DNA of 48,666 bases from Microcaldota archaeon. GTDB lineage: Archaea > Micrarchaeota > Micrarchaeia > Micrarchaeales > CABMGC01. A program made the position numbers and the translations under genes. Below are positions 26,435-33,882 of the stretch, piece after piece. The notes beneath the pieces were generated by a model. That model was given only the letters and a program-made list of their open reading frames with translations. It did not search any database and had not been told where the DNA came from. The DNA is taken from positions 1 through 48,666 of the forward strand of contig JAJZYR010000002.1 of assembly GCA_021797995.1 (NCBI GenBank). The letters run 5' to 3'. The number at the start of each line of letters is the position of its first letter. Positions within the stretch are counted from its first letter, which is position 1.

Positions 26435-26493
26435 AAAATCAGCTTCAACTTCTCCGCTTTTTTCTGTTTCTACATGGTTAGCGTAGCTCTTTT
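26388..26493 (+). repeat. 23S 3' flank, copy A (original)
   Basis: Holds the last 23S bases GCACCGCAACTAAATCCTAA, a CAAACTTTT/AAAAGTTTG hairpin, the processing arm, a TTTTTT tract and GGTTAGCGTAGCTC. Degenerate copies follow each of the two VapBC modules (27165-27265, 28051-28100). Confidence 0.75.
26435..26455 (+). other. 3' arm of 23S processing stem
   Basis: AAAATCAGCTTCAACTTCTCC is complementary to the leader arm 23547-23568 and is followed by GCTTTTTT, a probable rRNA terminator. Confidence 0.85.
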
Positions 26494-26501
26494 AAGAAAC
26501 A

Positions 26502-26531
26502 TTTAAATATCTGTAATACGTAACGTATTAC
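26502..26531 (+). promoter_or_regulatory. Promoter and perfect palindromic operator of vapBC-1
   Basis: TTTAAATA (26502-26509) is followed by GTAATACGTAACGTATTAC (26513-26531), a perfect 9+1+9 palindrome lying between TATA box and the expected start of transcription. RHH antitoxins typically autorepress through such sites. Confidence 0.75.
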
Positions 26532-26541
26532 GGTGCACCTT

Positions 26542-26775
26542 ATGAAGAGCAGCATGGAAGTGGTCAGCTTCAGGATACCTCGAAGATTGAAGGAAAAGAT
26601 GGACAGGTTGGACACGAACTGGAGTGATGAAGTGAGGAAGCTCATCGAGATCAAGGTTAGGAACTACCGGAGAAAGGCCGCGATAGAGGACGTCATAGCC
26701 TCTGTCGAGAAGTTTCCAGGAGCAAAAGCCGGCACCGCTGCAAAATACATAAGGGAGGGCCGTGATAGTAATTGA
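26542..26775 (+). CDS. vapB: VapB-type antitoxin, ribbon-helix-helix
   Basis: Antitoxin and autorepressor of module 1, 77 residues. The beta strand EVVSFRIPRRL and the helices KEKMDRLD and WSDEVRKLIEIKVRNYRR form an RHH/CopG-like DNA-binding domain; the C-terminal VEKFPGAKAGTAAKYIRE part would block the toxin. ATG 26542 is the best start; GTG 26533 and ATG 26554 are alternatives. It overlaps the toxin gene by 14 bases, and a 19-bp palindrome lies just upstream, so coupled translation and autorepression are likely. Confidence 0.85.
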   Translation: MKSSMEVVSFRIPRRLKEKMDRLDTNWSDEVRKLIEIKVRNYRRKAAIEDVIASVEKFPGAKAGTAAKYIREGRDSN

Positions 26776-27184
26776 CGCGTCTAGCGTATCGAAACTCCTC
26801 CTTAAGGAGGAAGGATGGGAGAGCGTTGCCAGTTATCTGGACCAGAATCTCTGCGCCACAGGTTTCGTTCTGATCGAGGCTGCAAATGCTATATGGAAGC
26901 ACAAGCACAAGAAGGGGTTCACCAGCGGCGAGGCAAGAGTCGCATTCGAGAAGCTGGAAGAGATCGGCAAAGATATTGTACTATTGGAGCCTGTGGAGAG
27001 TTATTTAGAGGAGGGGCTCAATATTGCGCTAAAGGAGGATATGCCAATCTATGATGCCATTTACTTGGCTCAAGCAAGGAAATACGGCACCCTCCTGACA
27101 AGCGACGGGCCGCAAGGCAAGATGGCAGGGAGATATGGCATAAGAGTAATATGCGTGCTTGGCGGCACCGCAACTAAGTCCTAA
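26762..27184 (+). CDS. vapC: VapC-type toxin, PIN domain ribonuclease
   Basis: A Mg-dependent RNase toxin of 140 residues. PIN acidic residues are in order: Asp in MIVIDASSVSKLLLKEE, Glu in FVLIEAANAIWK, Asp in MPIYDAIYLAQA and Asp in LLTSDGPQGKMA. GTG 26762 is the start, inside the antitoxin gene. The last residues GGTATKS and the stop are encoded by a 20-bp sequence that matches the 23S 3' end at 19 of 20 positions, so this end of the gene appears to derive from the rRNA flank. Confidence 0.9.
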   Translation: MIVIDASSVSKLLLKEEGWESVASYLDQNLCATGFVLIEAANAIWKHKHKKGFTSGEARVAFEKLEEIGKDIVLLEPVESYLEEGLNIALKEDMPIYDAIYLAQARKYGTLLTSDGPQGKMAGRYGIRVICVLGGTATKS

Positions 27185-27265
27185 CAAACCTTTGGGAAGA
27201 GTTTACCTAAAAGGTTCAAGCTCTGATCTCTCCGATTTTTTATCTGTATCCGCCAAGGTGAGCGA
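27165..27265 (+). repeat. 23S 3' flank, copy B
   Basis: GCACCGCAACTAAGTCCTAA (27165-27184) matches 26388-26407 at 19 of 20 bases. Similarity continues more loosely through CAAACC/AAGGTT hairpin sequences, TCTCCGATTTTTT and AAGGTGAGCGAAT, in the same order as copy A. The copy separates module 1 from module 2 and may act as terminator. Confidence 0.7.
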
Positions 27266-27268
27266 ATG

Positions 27269-27299
27269 ATTAAATATGTACGTATACACATATATACGT
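27269..27299 (+). promoter_or_regulatory. Promoter and operator of vapBC-2
   Basis: ATTAAATAT (27268-27276) is followed by ACGTATA (27280-27286), six bases, and TATACGT (27293-27299). The ACGTAT half-site is shared with the palindrome of module 1. Confidence 0.65.
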
Positions 27300-27307
27300 G
27301 TGACTGT

Positions 27308-27592
27308 ATGAAGGAAGGGCAGAGCAAGAAGCGAAATATCACGCTTTCCGTAAACTCCGACATAGCGCGAAAGGCAAAGTCATCTTTGGCGCTAAGCGGT
27401 AAGACGATGAGCAAGGTATTCGAAGAGGCTCTGGAGAGTTACGTCAGCGGCTGGTGGATATCATCAATGGCCGCGCAGCTTGGGATAAAAGTAGGCAGCA
27501 TCAACCCTAGGGACATACCAAAGATCAGACCTAAAGCTCCTAAAAATTTTGATTCGGCATCGATCATACGGAAAATGAGGGAGGGATTATGA
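27308..27592 (+). CDS. vapB: VapB-type antitoxin of module 2
   Basis: A 94-residue protein beginning MKEGQSKKRNITLSVNSDIA. The strand NITLSVNSDIARKAK and the helix GKTMSKVFEEALESYV fit an RHH-type antitoxin; the C-terminal segment (PKIRPKAPKNFDSASIIRKM) would wrap the toxin. ATG 27308 is chosen because the TATA box lies about 35 bp upstream and the operator between them; the frame is open to 27266. Its stop overlaps the toxin start by four bases. Confidence 0.75.
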   Translation: MKEGQSKKRNITLSVNSDIARKAKSSLALSGKTMSKVFEEALESYVSGWWISSMAAQLGIKVGSINPRDIPKIRPKAPKNFDSASIIRKMREGL

Positions 27593-28029
27593 GATACTAC
27601 CTAGATACAAGTGCGATGGTAAAGAGATATATAGTTGAGCCTGGAAGCGACTATATAGACGGTATATTCAACAGTGCATTCACGGGCTCGGATGTGGTGG
27701 TTACTTCTTACTGGAACATAGGCGAAGCTGCAACAGTCTTCGACAAGTTCGAACGCCGCTCTAAGTCAACAATCGCAGTAAAGCTTCTAGAATTGATGCT
27801 TGATGAATTTGATTATCTCAGCAGATCTCAGATGATAGAACTTGAGGGTGTATCAAATTCGCTCCTGCAAGAAGCGATAAAGATGGTGATTAAACACCAC
27901 ATATACATCTCCGATGCGCTACAGATCGCCACGGCAAAGAAAGTAAATACAGATATATTCCTCTCAAGTGATCGAGGTCTTCTTTGTGCAGCTTCAGCAG
28001 AGGGCATGAAAACAACGCAGGTTGGGTAA
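27589..28029 (+). CDS. vapC: VapC-type toxin of module 2, PIN domain
   Basis: PIN-domain ribonuclease of 146 residues. Acidic residues: Asp in RYYLDTSAMVKRYI, Glu in SYWNIGEAATVF, Asp in HIYISDALQIATA and Asp in IFLSSDRGLL. It differs clearly from the module 1 toxin, so the two modules are not a recent tandem duplication of each other, although they share flanking repeats. ATGA overlap with the antitoxin stop indicates coupled translation. Confidence 0.9.
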   Translation: MRYYLDTSAMVKRYIVEPGSDYIDGIFNSAFTGSDVVVTSYWNIGEAATVFDKFERRSKSTIAVKLLELMLDEFDYLSRSQMIELEGVSNSLLQEAIKMVIKHHIYISDALQIATAKKVNTDIFLSSDRGLLCAASAEGMKTTQVG

Positions 28030-28050
28030 ATACACCGTCGAAGCGTTCGG

Positions 28051-28100
28051 GCTTTGACTTCTCAGATTCTTTCCGCTTCACGTGATTAGCGTAGCCTCTA
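28051..28100 (+). repeat. 23S 3' flank, copy C
   Basis: GACTTCTCAGATTCTTTCCG followed by TGATTAGCGTAGCC matches the end of copy A (CAACTTCTCCGCTTTTTT ... GGTTAGCGTAGC). The first part of the repeat is missing or unrecognisable. The rest of 28030-28328 holds no convincing gene; a 61-residue frame at 28082-28267 lacks support. Confidence 0.6.
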
Positions 28101-28328
28101 TTATCCTTTTTGTAAGGAAATACAGGTCAAGCATACGCATGGAATCGGGGAAGCCCAGGAAGGTTTACCCTCGCTACAGCTTCCTGGAGCCTCAAAGGCG
28201 TGTTCTCGGTTCGCCAGCCAGACCCTGCCGCAATAATCGGCTACGGGAAAGGCGGGAAAGGATATAAGAATGGCAACGTAACAAAGTTTGAAATGGTAAC
28301 GGACCTCAAGGTTCCTTTGTAGGGGTTT

Positions 28329-29216
28329 ATGATGCAGGGGCTCAGAAAGTGGATATTGGTGCTTAGGGCATGGTCATTCTCTGTGGACTTCACCCCTGTC
28401 ACGCTAGGTGCCGTACTGGCCCTTCCCCAGTTCAACCTGGGATTCTATATAGCGATGGTTATAGGCGTCGTCGCACTCAACGGCGTTGCGAACGTAGTCA
28501 ACGACATCTTCGACTTCGAGTACGGTATAGACAAGAAGAGTGATGAAGCTGCTGAAAAGAGGGGGCATCCGCTGATCGTAAACAGCGTATCGAAGAGGTC
28601 GCTATGGCATATAGTCATTGCAATGGCGGTCGTCGCGGCCCTGTGCGGCGCATACATTGCTGCGTCAAGGGGGTATATGATACTTGTGCTTGGGGCAATC
28701 GGAGCCGCACTGGCGTACTTTTACTCCGCAGGGAAGAAAAGCCTGAAGATGCTCGGGCTAGGTGAGCTTGCGGTCTTTATCGTGTTCGGGCCCCTGATTA
28801 CCGAAAGCGCGTATTTCGTGGAAAGCGGGAGCTTCTCGCTTCTCCCTGCGGCAGTAGCAATACCCATAGGCCTGCTGGTAATACTTGTTCATCTGTCGAA
28901 TAACATACGCGATATAAAGAAGGACAGGCGCGTAGGGATACGCAATGTTGTAGCATACCTTGGAAAGGCGAGGTCGACGCGGCTGTTCTCATGTATCCTT
29001 GCCCTTGTATACGCATTTGTCTTCCTATTCATAGCAATTTCAGCCATACCGTTGTTCTCTGCAGTTGTGGTACTGAGCGCTTACAGGGCGTACAGGATAA
29101 ACGCAATGGTGCACGACAATATAGCACACGACGCGCCTGCGCAGCTTTCGATATTCGCCCTCTTATTCGGCCTGCTTTTCATATCCGGAATTGCTATCGG
29201 ATATGTGCTCGGATAG
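28329..29216 (+). CDS. UbiA-family prenyltransferase (MenA-like)
   Basis: An integral membrane enzyme joining a prenyl diphosphate to an aromatic or glycerol acceptor. Both Asp-rich Mg sites are present: NVVNDIFDFEYGIDK (about residues 56-70) and NNIRDIKKDRRVG (about 195-207). There are eight to nine hydrophobic helices in 295 residues. The second motif followed by NVVAYLGKARS most resembles MenA-type 1,4-dihydroxy-2-naphthoate prenyltransferases; digeranylgeranylglyceryl phosphate synthase is the alternative, given the GGGP synthase at 9256. AGGGG precedes the start, and ATATAAG at about 28260 is a possible TATA box. A short GCGCAC/GTGCGC hairpin follows the stop. Confidence 0.85.
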   Translation: MMQGLRKWILVLRAWSFSVDFTPVTLGAVLALPQFNLGFYIAMVIGVVALNGVANVVNDIFDFEYGIDKKSDEAAEKRGHPLIVNSVSKRSLWHIVIAMAVVAALCGAYIAASRGYMILVLGAIGAALAYFYSAGKKSLKMLGLGELAVFIVFGPLITESAYFVESGSFSLLPAAVAIPIGLLVILVHLSNNIRDIKKDRRVGIRNVVAYLGKARSTRLFSCILALVYAFVFLFIAISAIPLFSAVVVLSAYRAYRINAMVHDNIAHDAPAQLSIFALLFGLLFISGIAIGYVLG

Positions 29217-29383
29217 GCGCACCGTGCGCGCATATGTGATGCCTGCCTTCAAGACGTATACCACAGCCCGCATTGTTTGGCATTATGCCGCGGTAACTGT
29301 TAGGTTCATGTGCAGTCCGCCATAATCCGGTACAGCTGTTGCTGCTTCCCCAGATCCTTCAGGCCGTCATGTGCAACAAAAGG

Positions 29384-29391
29384 TTTATATA
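29384..29391 (+). promoter_or_regulatory. Promoter of the T4SS-like operon
   Basis: TTTATATA within GGTTTATATATTATACC, about 45-50 bp before the first gene. An ACTTAAGT palindrome lies between it and the ATG at 29436. The rest of 29217-29435 holds no gene. Confidence 0.5.
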
Positions 29392-29435
29392 TTATACCTG
29401 AATATAATATCATTTACTTAAGTATAAGTGATAGC

Positions 29436-29819
29436 ATGGGAATAAATGCAGATAGGAGACTGGCAGAATCGCTATGGCTGCTGCGACTGCCCATTCTCGC
29501 CATGGTGGTTATCTTGGGATTGTTTAGCAGGGTGAGCAGCGCATCAGGAATGACGCTGGACATAGTGGGTACGCTGAACTCAATCCAGCAGATACTGGGG
29601 CACGTTGGGCCAATGCTCAGCGCAGTGCTTTTTATTGTCGCCGGGATATTCTATGCCCTCGGACAGCTCTTTCCGTCTTACAAGAGGGCCACGCTGCATA
29701 CGATGGCAATAGACATGATCATCGGCGCGATAATAGTAGCGGTGCTGTCTGTCACCGCGAGCAGCTTCGCACTGGCATCCACGCACCTTCTGGTTAATAC
29801 AACCTCGAATACATTGTGA
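29436..29819 (+). CDS. VirB2/TrbC-like pilin candidate
   Basis: 127 residues with the exact topology of T4SS pilins: a signal peptide (LLRLPILAMVVILGLFSRVSS, cut after SAS), a first helix (GPMLSAVLFIVAGIFYALGQ), a short basic cytoplasmic loop (LFPSYKRATLHT) and a second helix (MIIGAIIVAVLSVTASSFAL). I assign it by topology and by being the first gene of an operon with two VirB4/HerA-type ATPases. In crenarchaeal Ced and Ted DNA import systems the equivalent is CedA1/TedC, which are VirB2 homologues. ATG 29436 is used because the upstream part of the open frame is not protein-like. Four bases separate it from the next gene. Confidence 0.6.
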   Translation: MGINADRRLAESLWLLRLPILAMVVILGLFSRVSSASGMTLDIVGTLNSIQQILGHVGPMLSAVLFIVAGIFYALGQLFPSYKRATLHTMAIDMIIGAIIVAVLSVTASSFALASTHLLVNTTSNTL

Positions 29820-29823
29820 GTCA

Positions 29824-30870
29824 ATGCAGTACCTGCCCTTTGGACAGTATGGTTTCAGCATAGCGGTGTACGTGATCGCAATAATGATGGCGATAAGCGG
29901 AATCGCCCTGGGGCTTGGCTATGCGATAAACGAGAAGAAGTTCAAGGACTTCGGGAGGAACGAGCTTTACCAGTCGCTGCTCAACGGGGCTCTCGTAGGC
30001 GGCATGATTCTCCTCTTCTCGCAGAGCGGGATAGTCAGCCTTGCCATAAACCAGATGACAATGTCGAATTCAACCAGCATGCAGTGCCCCACTGACCTCA
30101 CTGGAAATGCGGCGATATGCCTGGCGTACAACTACCTCATCGGGCCGGGATATTCGCTCGGTGGGGTCTACCATTCCTCGATATTCTCCACCACAACCCT
30201 GATACTGACGGGACTTTTCGCGCTGAACGCCGTACTTGGGGCTATTGCCGCGGCCAAGATCACCATAATCGTCGTTACGATATCCTTCGGGCCTCTGGTA
30301 AATCCGCTAATAGCCGAGATATCGTATGTTATCAAGATGCTAGGCACGGTGGCTATAGGCGCGCTTGTCCAGGGCGCCGTGCTTCTCTTTGTCAACGCGA
30401 GCGCAATAAGCGTTATACTGCCGTCAGGCATAATCCTTAGGACATTTTATCCGACAAGAAAACTCGGCGGCTTTCTCATGGCAATGGCAATAGGGCTTTA
30501 CGTGGTGCTTCCCCTCTCGTACGTCTTTGACGCAACCATTGCAAACACCTACAGCTCGGTCAACCTAAACAGCATCAGCCAGCTAAACAGCACTGCAAGC
30601 AGCATAGACGGAGACATCTATGGGGGTCTCTCTGCTGCGCCGTCCAATTCCCTGCTGTCAGGCATATCGTCGACCCTGATAAGCCCGCTGAAGAGCCTGG
30701 CGGCAGGCTTCTCCTATGTGCTGAACTGGCTCCTGCAGGAGGTGGCATATCTCATAGTATATACTTTCATACTGCCTGCCTTCAGCTTGATAATAACGGC
30801 CGTGGCAATAAGGGAGTTCGCAGGGGTCCTTGGTTCCGAGGCCTTTTTCGGAAGATTCAAACTACTGTGA
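29824..30870 (+). CDS. VirB6/TrbL/CedA-like polytopic channel protein
   Basis: 348 residues, about seven to eight hydrophobic helices and two large polar extracytoplasmic loops (around residues 75-115, with two Cys, and 235-290, Ser/Asn-rich). The block SGIILRTFYPTRKLGGFLMA, followed by AIGLYVVLPLSYVF, is a hallmark I associate with archaeal VirB6-like proteins. A VirB6-type protein forms the inner membrane pore at the base of the pilus. It is sandwiched between the pilin candidate and the VirB3/4-like gene, with 4 bp on each side, which supports that role. No enzymatic motif is seen. Confidence 0.6.
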   Translation: MQYLPFGQYGFSIAVYVIAIMMAISGIALGLGYAINEKKFKDFGRNELYQSLLNGALVGGMILLFSQSGIVSLAINQMTMSNSTSMQCPTDLTGNAAICLAYNYLIGPGYSLGGVYHSSIFSTTTLILTGLFALNAVLGAIAAAKITIIVVTISFGPLVNPLIAEISYVIKMLGTVAIGALVQGAVLLFVNASAISVILPSGIILRTFYPTRKLGGFLMAMAIGLYVVLPLSYVFDATIANTYSSVNLNSISQLNSTASSIDGDIYGGLSAAPSNSLLSGISSTLISPLKSLAAGFSYVLNWLLQEVAYLIVYTFILPAFSLIITAVAIREFAGVLGSEAFFGRFKLL

Positions 30871-30874
30871 TTTA

Positions 30875-31600
30875 ATGGAAGAGCACATTATCGGAAATAA
30901 GCTGTATGCATATATGTTCTACAGCCTGGCGACGATCACCCTGATAGCGAGCATCTTTTTCTACAATCCATGGGTGCTCCTGCTTGCCGCTTCTCTCATC
31001 TCCTTCTCTGCAGTCTATTACAGCTCAGGTCATATCGTGAATAACCTGCTTCTGAGGCGGTCGCTTGTGATAGAGACGTATAACGGGTATGCATTGAGCG
31101 ACAATCTGCTCTCGGCAGTCAAAAAGGTTGGAAACCAGTATCTCTCGGTATCGGTTGCGGTGCTCAGGCTCAATCGCGGGATAGAGGTAAAGGACGGCGA
31201 GATATTGGGGCTCCTTGAGGGCATCGGCGAGCCCTTCTGGTTCACCCTGCAGCTCAGGGAGATAAACAAGAAAACGCTTCTTGAATCGCTGGAGACAAAG
31301 AGGAGGATGAAGGAGATTGCAGCGGGAAGGGTAGCCGGCAGCTCTTATGACAGGGCAAACGCCATCAAGAGGGAGATAGGGCTCGTGGAGCAGGAGATCA
31401 ACAGCATAAGGGGCAGCGGAAAGGCGCTGGAGATCTCAATACAGCTCAGGACGTCAGAGACGTCTGGAGACGAATCTGATGCGGCGAGAGGTTCGGCAAA
31501 GAGCCTTGAACGCGTTGCGGCTTCCTTCTCGACGGTCCTGAATGCCGATTATGAGATGCTTAAAGGGGAGGCGCTGCTCTCCGGAATAGAGGCTTTTTAA
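30875..31600 (+). CDS. VirB3/PrgI-like plus VirB4 N-terminal-like membrane protein
   Basis: 241 residues. Two adjacent helices near the N-terminus (YMFYSLATITLIASIFFYN and WVLLLAASLISFSAVYYSS) resemble VirB3/PrgI. The following part, RRSLVIETYNGYALSDNLLS and later EPFWFTLQLREINKKTLLES, looks like the N-terminal domain of VirB4 ATPases, ending in a helical charged region with EIGLVEQEINSIRG. The ATPase core itself is in the next gene, whose ATG overlaps this stop (TAATG). I therefore read it as a VirB3-VirB4N half of a split VirB4. This is inference from order and pattern. Confidence 0.55.
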   Translation: MEEHIIGNKLYAYMFYSLATITLIASIFFYNPWVLLLAASLISFSAVYYSSGHIVNNLLLRRSLVIETYNGYALSDNLLSAVKKVGNQYLSVSVAVLRLNRGIEVKDGEILGLLEGIGEPFWFTLQLREINKKTLLESLETKRRMKEIAAGRVAGSSYDRANAIKREIGLVEQEINSIRGSGKALEISIQLRTSETSGDESDAARGSAKSLERVAASFSTVLNADYEMLKGEALLSGIEAF

Positions 31601-32724
31601 TGGACATGCAGTTGAGCAGCACATCCGAGGCTTCTAGGCTTTTCTGCCTTCCGATAGTAGACGAGCAGACGCTGGAGAGCATAGAGGAGTCGGCAAGGGA
31701 TGGTATCTTTATAGGCATCTCGAAGACGTATATGCGCCCGTTCTTTCTCAATTTCGGGCTTCTTATGAACCCGCATGTCTTTATAACAGGAATAACCGGA
31801 AGTGGGAAGACATACCTTGCAAGGAGCATGATGCTGAAGCTGCAGGCACTCCTAGACTGCATAGTCATAGTGATAGACTTTACAGGTGAGTATGCAAAGT
31901 TTGCAGAGGCTCTCTCATTCGGCGGCTATACTGCAGACATGCTTGCCGGAGTGCTGGACGAAGGTCTCCCAAGAATAGTGCATATCAGCCTGAAGGGCCT
32001 CAAGGAGGACGAGAGGATCGACAGTGCCGTGTCCGCACTTGATGTTGTCGTGAGGAAGATGCGTGAGCGTGATGTCGGATCCGGGAGGAGGGTCTTTGTG
32101 ATTCTTGACGAGGCATGGAAGCTCATCGAAAAGAGCAGGCCACTGAAAACGATAATAAGGGAGGGAAGGAAGTATGGAGTGGGAATGATAATAGCCTCGC
32201 AGATGATATCAGACATAGATGCCCCATTCCTAAGCAATATGGCAACGGTCTTCGTATTCAGGACGCAGGACAGGGAGGCGCTAGGGAGCCTCCAGCAGAA
32301 CTACGGCCTTAAGGACAGCCATATGTCTGCCATCCAGAACCTTGACGTAGGCTCCTGCTTTGTCATACAACTGAACAAGGCGAACATCAGATACGCCTTC
32401 GGAATAAGGAAGGTTGCCGGCGTGGAGATTGCGCCCTTTATGCGGATAATGGTCGGTGATGGAATGAGCGTTGAGGTTAGCCTACAGGATTTCGAGAGGA
32501 TGGTGAAGGATCTTTGCAACGGCAGGGCCGGAGAAGTGCTTGCCAGGATCAGACCCGAAGGCAGAGTAAGGTTGAATGCCCTTATTTGGGAACTGGTATC
32601 CAACGGCGCCAGACGGAAGGCGGTGCTTGCGTCCCTCAGGGAAATCGGAATACGCGATGAGGACATAGCAGATGCCTTCTCAAGCGTGATGGCTGAAATG
32701 GCTGACGACTATGGAATTAGATAA
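31600..32724 (+). CDS. VirB4-type secretion ATPase
   Basis: 374-residue RecA-fold motor of the VirB4/HerA class. Walker A is FITGITGSGKTYLARSM with Lys70; the segment IVIVIDFTGEYAKF follows the next strand; Walker B is RVFVILDEAWKLIEK, the DEAW form typical of VirB4; REGRKYGVGMIIASQMISD is the conserved sensor/arginine-finger region (GRKYG, Q). The C-terminal 90 residues (VRLNALIWELVSNGARRK and onward) add a helical or winged-helix domain. It lacks the usual VirB4 N-terminal domain, which appears to be supplied by the preceding gene. Likely powers pilus biogenesis or substrate transfer at the membrane. Confidence 0.85.
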   Translation: MDMQLSSTSEASRLFCLPIVDEQTLESIEESARDGIFIGISKTYMRPFFLNFGLLMNPHVFITGITGSGKTYLARSMMLKLQALLDCIVIVIDFTGEYAKFAEALSFGGYTADMLAGVLDEGLPRIVHISLKGLKEDERIDSAVSALDVVVRKMRERDVGSGRRVFVILDEAWKLIEKSRPLKTIIREGRKYGVGMIIASQMISDIDAPFLSNMATVFVFRTQDREALGSLQQNYGLKDSHMSAIQNLDVGSCFVIQLNKANIRYAFGIRKVAGVEIAPFMRIMVGDGMSVEVSLQDFERMVKDLCNGRAGEVLARIRPEGRVRLNALIWELVSNGARRKAVLASLREIGIRDEDIADAFSSVMAEMADDYGIR

Positions 32725-33391
32725 GGATCTCTCAAAGTTCCTTTCAAGCAGGATAACCGTGAATGCAAGGGTTGTTACCAGCATTCGCAAGGTAAGGGCC
32801 TCACTGGGGGCTTATCCTGGCCTGATTGAGGTAGGATACGGAAGCGGGATAAAATACCTGATTGACTGCGAGCGCGAGGCGGGCAAGTTCTATCTGCTGT
32901 CCTTGAGCAAGAGTGCAATCGTATTCGAGGTCTTCTCAAAGGTCTCCCCGCTATACTTGATGCGGGAGAGCCTTCTACGGTTGCTAAGCATCTCTGCCAT
33001 GCTGTCTGAAGACTATGAGTTCGACATGCGCTCGCTGTTCCCATACCTGATAGAGGTGCTTGCCTGCCAGGAGCTCAAGGGCATATGCGAAGTTCGCAGT
33101 GGGGCTGATGCGAACTGCGGCGGCGACATAATCCTAGCAAGGCGCATAACCCAGCTGCTGAAAGAAAGAAGGGCCTTCAGCTCTGCGCTTGACGCAGCAT
33201 CCTCGAAACTCGCGAGGATCACGGCCCTTTTCATTATATGCAGATACGGCCATGCGGGCGACGTAAATGAGATAGCAAGAGACTGTGGGCTGACTGATGA
33301 GGAGGTCGAACGGGCGCTTGGGGGCATGCATGAGATAGGCTATAAGAGGCTGCCTTCGAGAAGCGGAAGATTCACGCTGGTGAGGGAATGA
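32711..33391 (+). CDS. Unknown operon protein with C-terminal winged helix-like part
   Basis: 226 residues, no membrane helix, no family recognised. The N-terminal half is alpha/beta (LIEVGYGSGIKYLIDCEREA, FYLLSLSKSAIVFEVFSK). The C-terminal 60 residues, ITALFIICRYGHAGDVNEIA followed by GLTDEEVERALGGMHEIGY, look like a winged helix. It overlaps the VirB4-like gene by 14 bases and the next gene by four, so it is made together with the machine and may recognise DNA or link the ATPase to the channel. The role is inference from position. Confidence 0.6.
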   Translation: MELDKDLSKFLSSRITVNARVVTSIRKVRASLGAYPGLIEVGYGSGIKYLIDCEREAGKFYLLSLSKSAIVFEVFSKVSPLYLMRESLLRLLSISAMLSEDYEFDMRSLFPYLIEVLACQELKGICEVRSGADANCGGDIILARRITQLLKERRAFSSALDAASSKLARITALFIICRYGHAGDVNEIARDCGLTDEEVERALGGMHEIGYKRLPSRSGRFTLVRE

Positions 33392-33882
33392 CTGACGGCT
33401 TTATTAATTATATCTCGCAGTTTCTGCCCCTCGCCGCAGGCATAGGGATAATGATATGCCTCAGGTCGGTACGGCATGCACGCAGGAGGATATGCATCGA
33501 CACGCACGCCGGAGGACCTGAAGGCATGGTGCGCAGCTGCCGGCAAATGGGCATGTCTGCAAATGCGGCCACCCCTGAGCGGCAGGACTTCTCGCGGTTT
33601 GTAAAAGACAATCTAATAATCAACGGCAGGACTGGCGATTTCAGCGGCAGCGGACTGGACAGGGCTGCTTTCTCATGCCTTGGAGTCATAGACGAGAATG
33701 ACCTCCACAGTCTGAGGCGATATCTGCGCACGTCGAAAATGGGGAGCATCTCGCTGTTTATTAGGGCCAAGACGGATCTCGGCGGATATATTTCGGGCTT
33801 CAACGCGGAAGCTGGCCTTCTCCTTGCTTTCCTGACAGACGCAAGGCTCAGGCTGGTAGGTGAAAACGATGAACTTGCTTGA
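33388..33882 (+). CDS. Membrane-anchored unknown protein of the T4SS-like operon
   Basis: 164 residues with one N-terminal helix (YISQFLPLAAGIGIMICLRS) followed by a basic stretch (RHARRR), so the bulk is probably cytoplasmic. The soluble part contains GRTGDFSGSGLDRAAFSCLG and ends GLLLAFLTDARLRLVGENDE. No family recognised. ATGA overlap with the preceding gene and a 14-base overlap with the next show tight coupling. Possibly an assembly or coupling factor. Confidence 0.55.
   Translation: MTDGFINYISQFLPLAAGIGIMICLRSVRHARRRICIDTHAGGPEGMVRSCRQMGMSANAATPERQDFSRFVKDNLIINGRTGDFSGSGLDRAAFSCLGVIDENDLHSLRRYLRTSKMGSISLFIRAKTDLGGYISGFNAEAGLLLAFLTDARLRLVGENDELA

Noticed and set aside
28082-28267. 61-aa plus-strand frame
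   Set aside because: Begins inside repeat copy C, low-complexity Arg-rich tail, no ribosome binding site.
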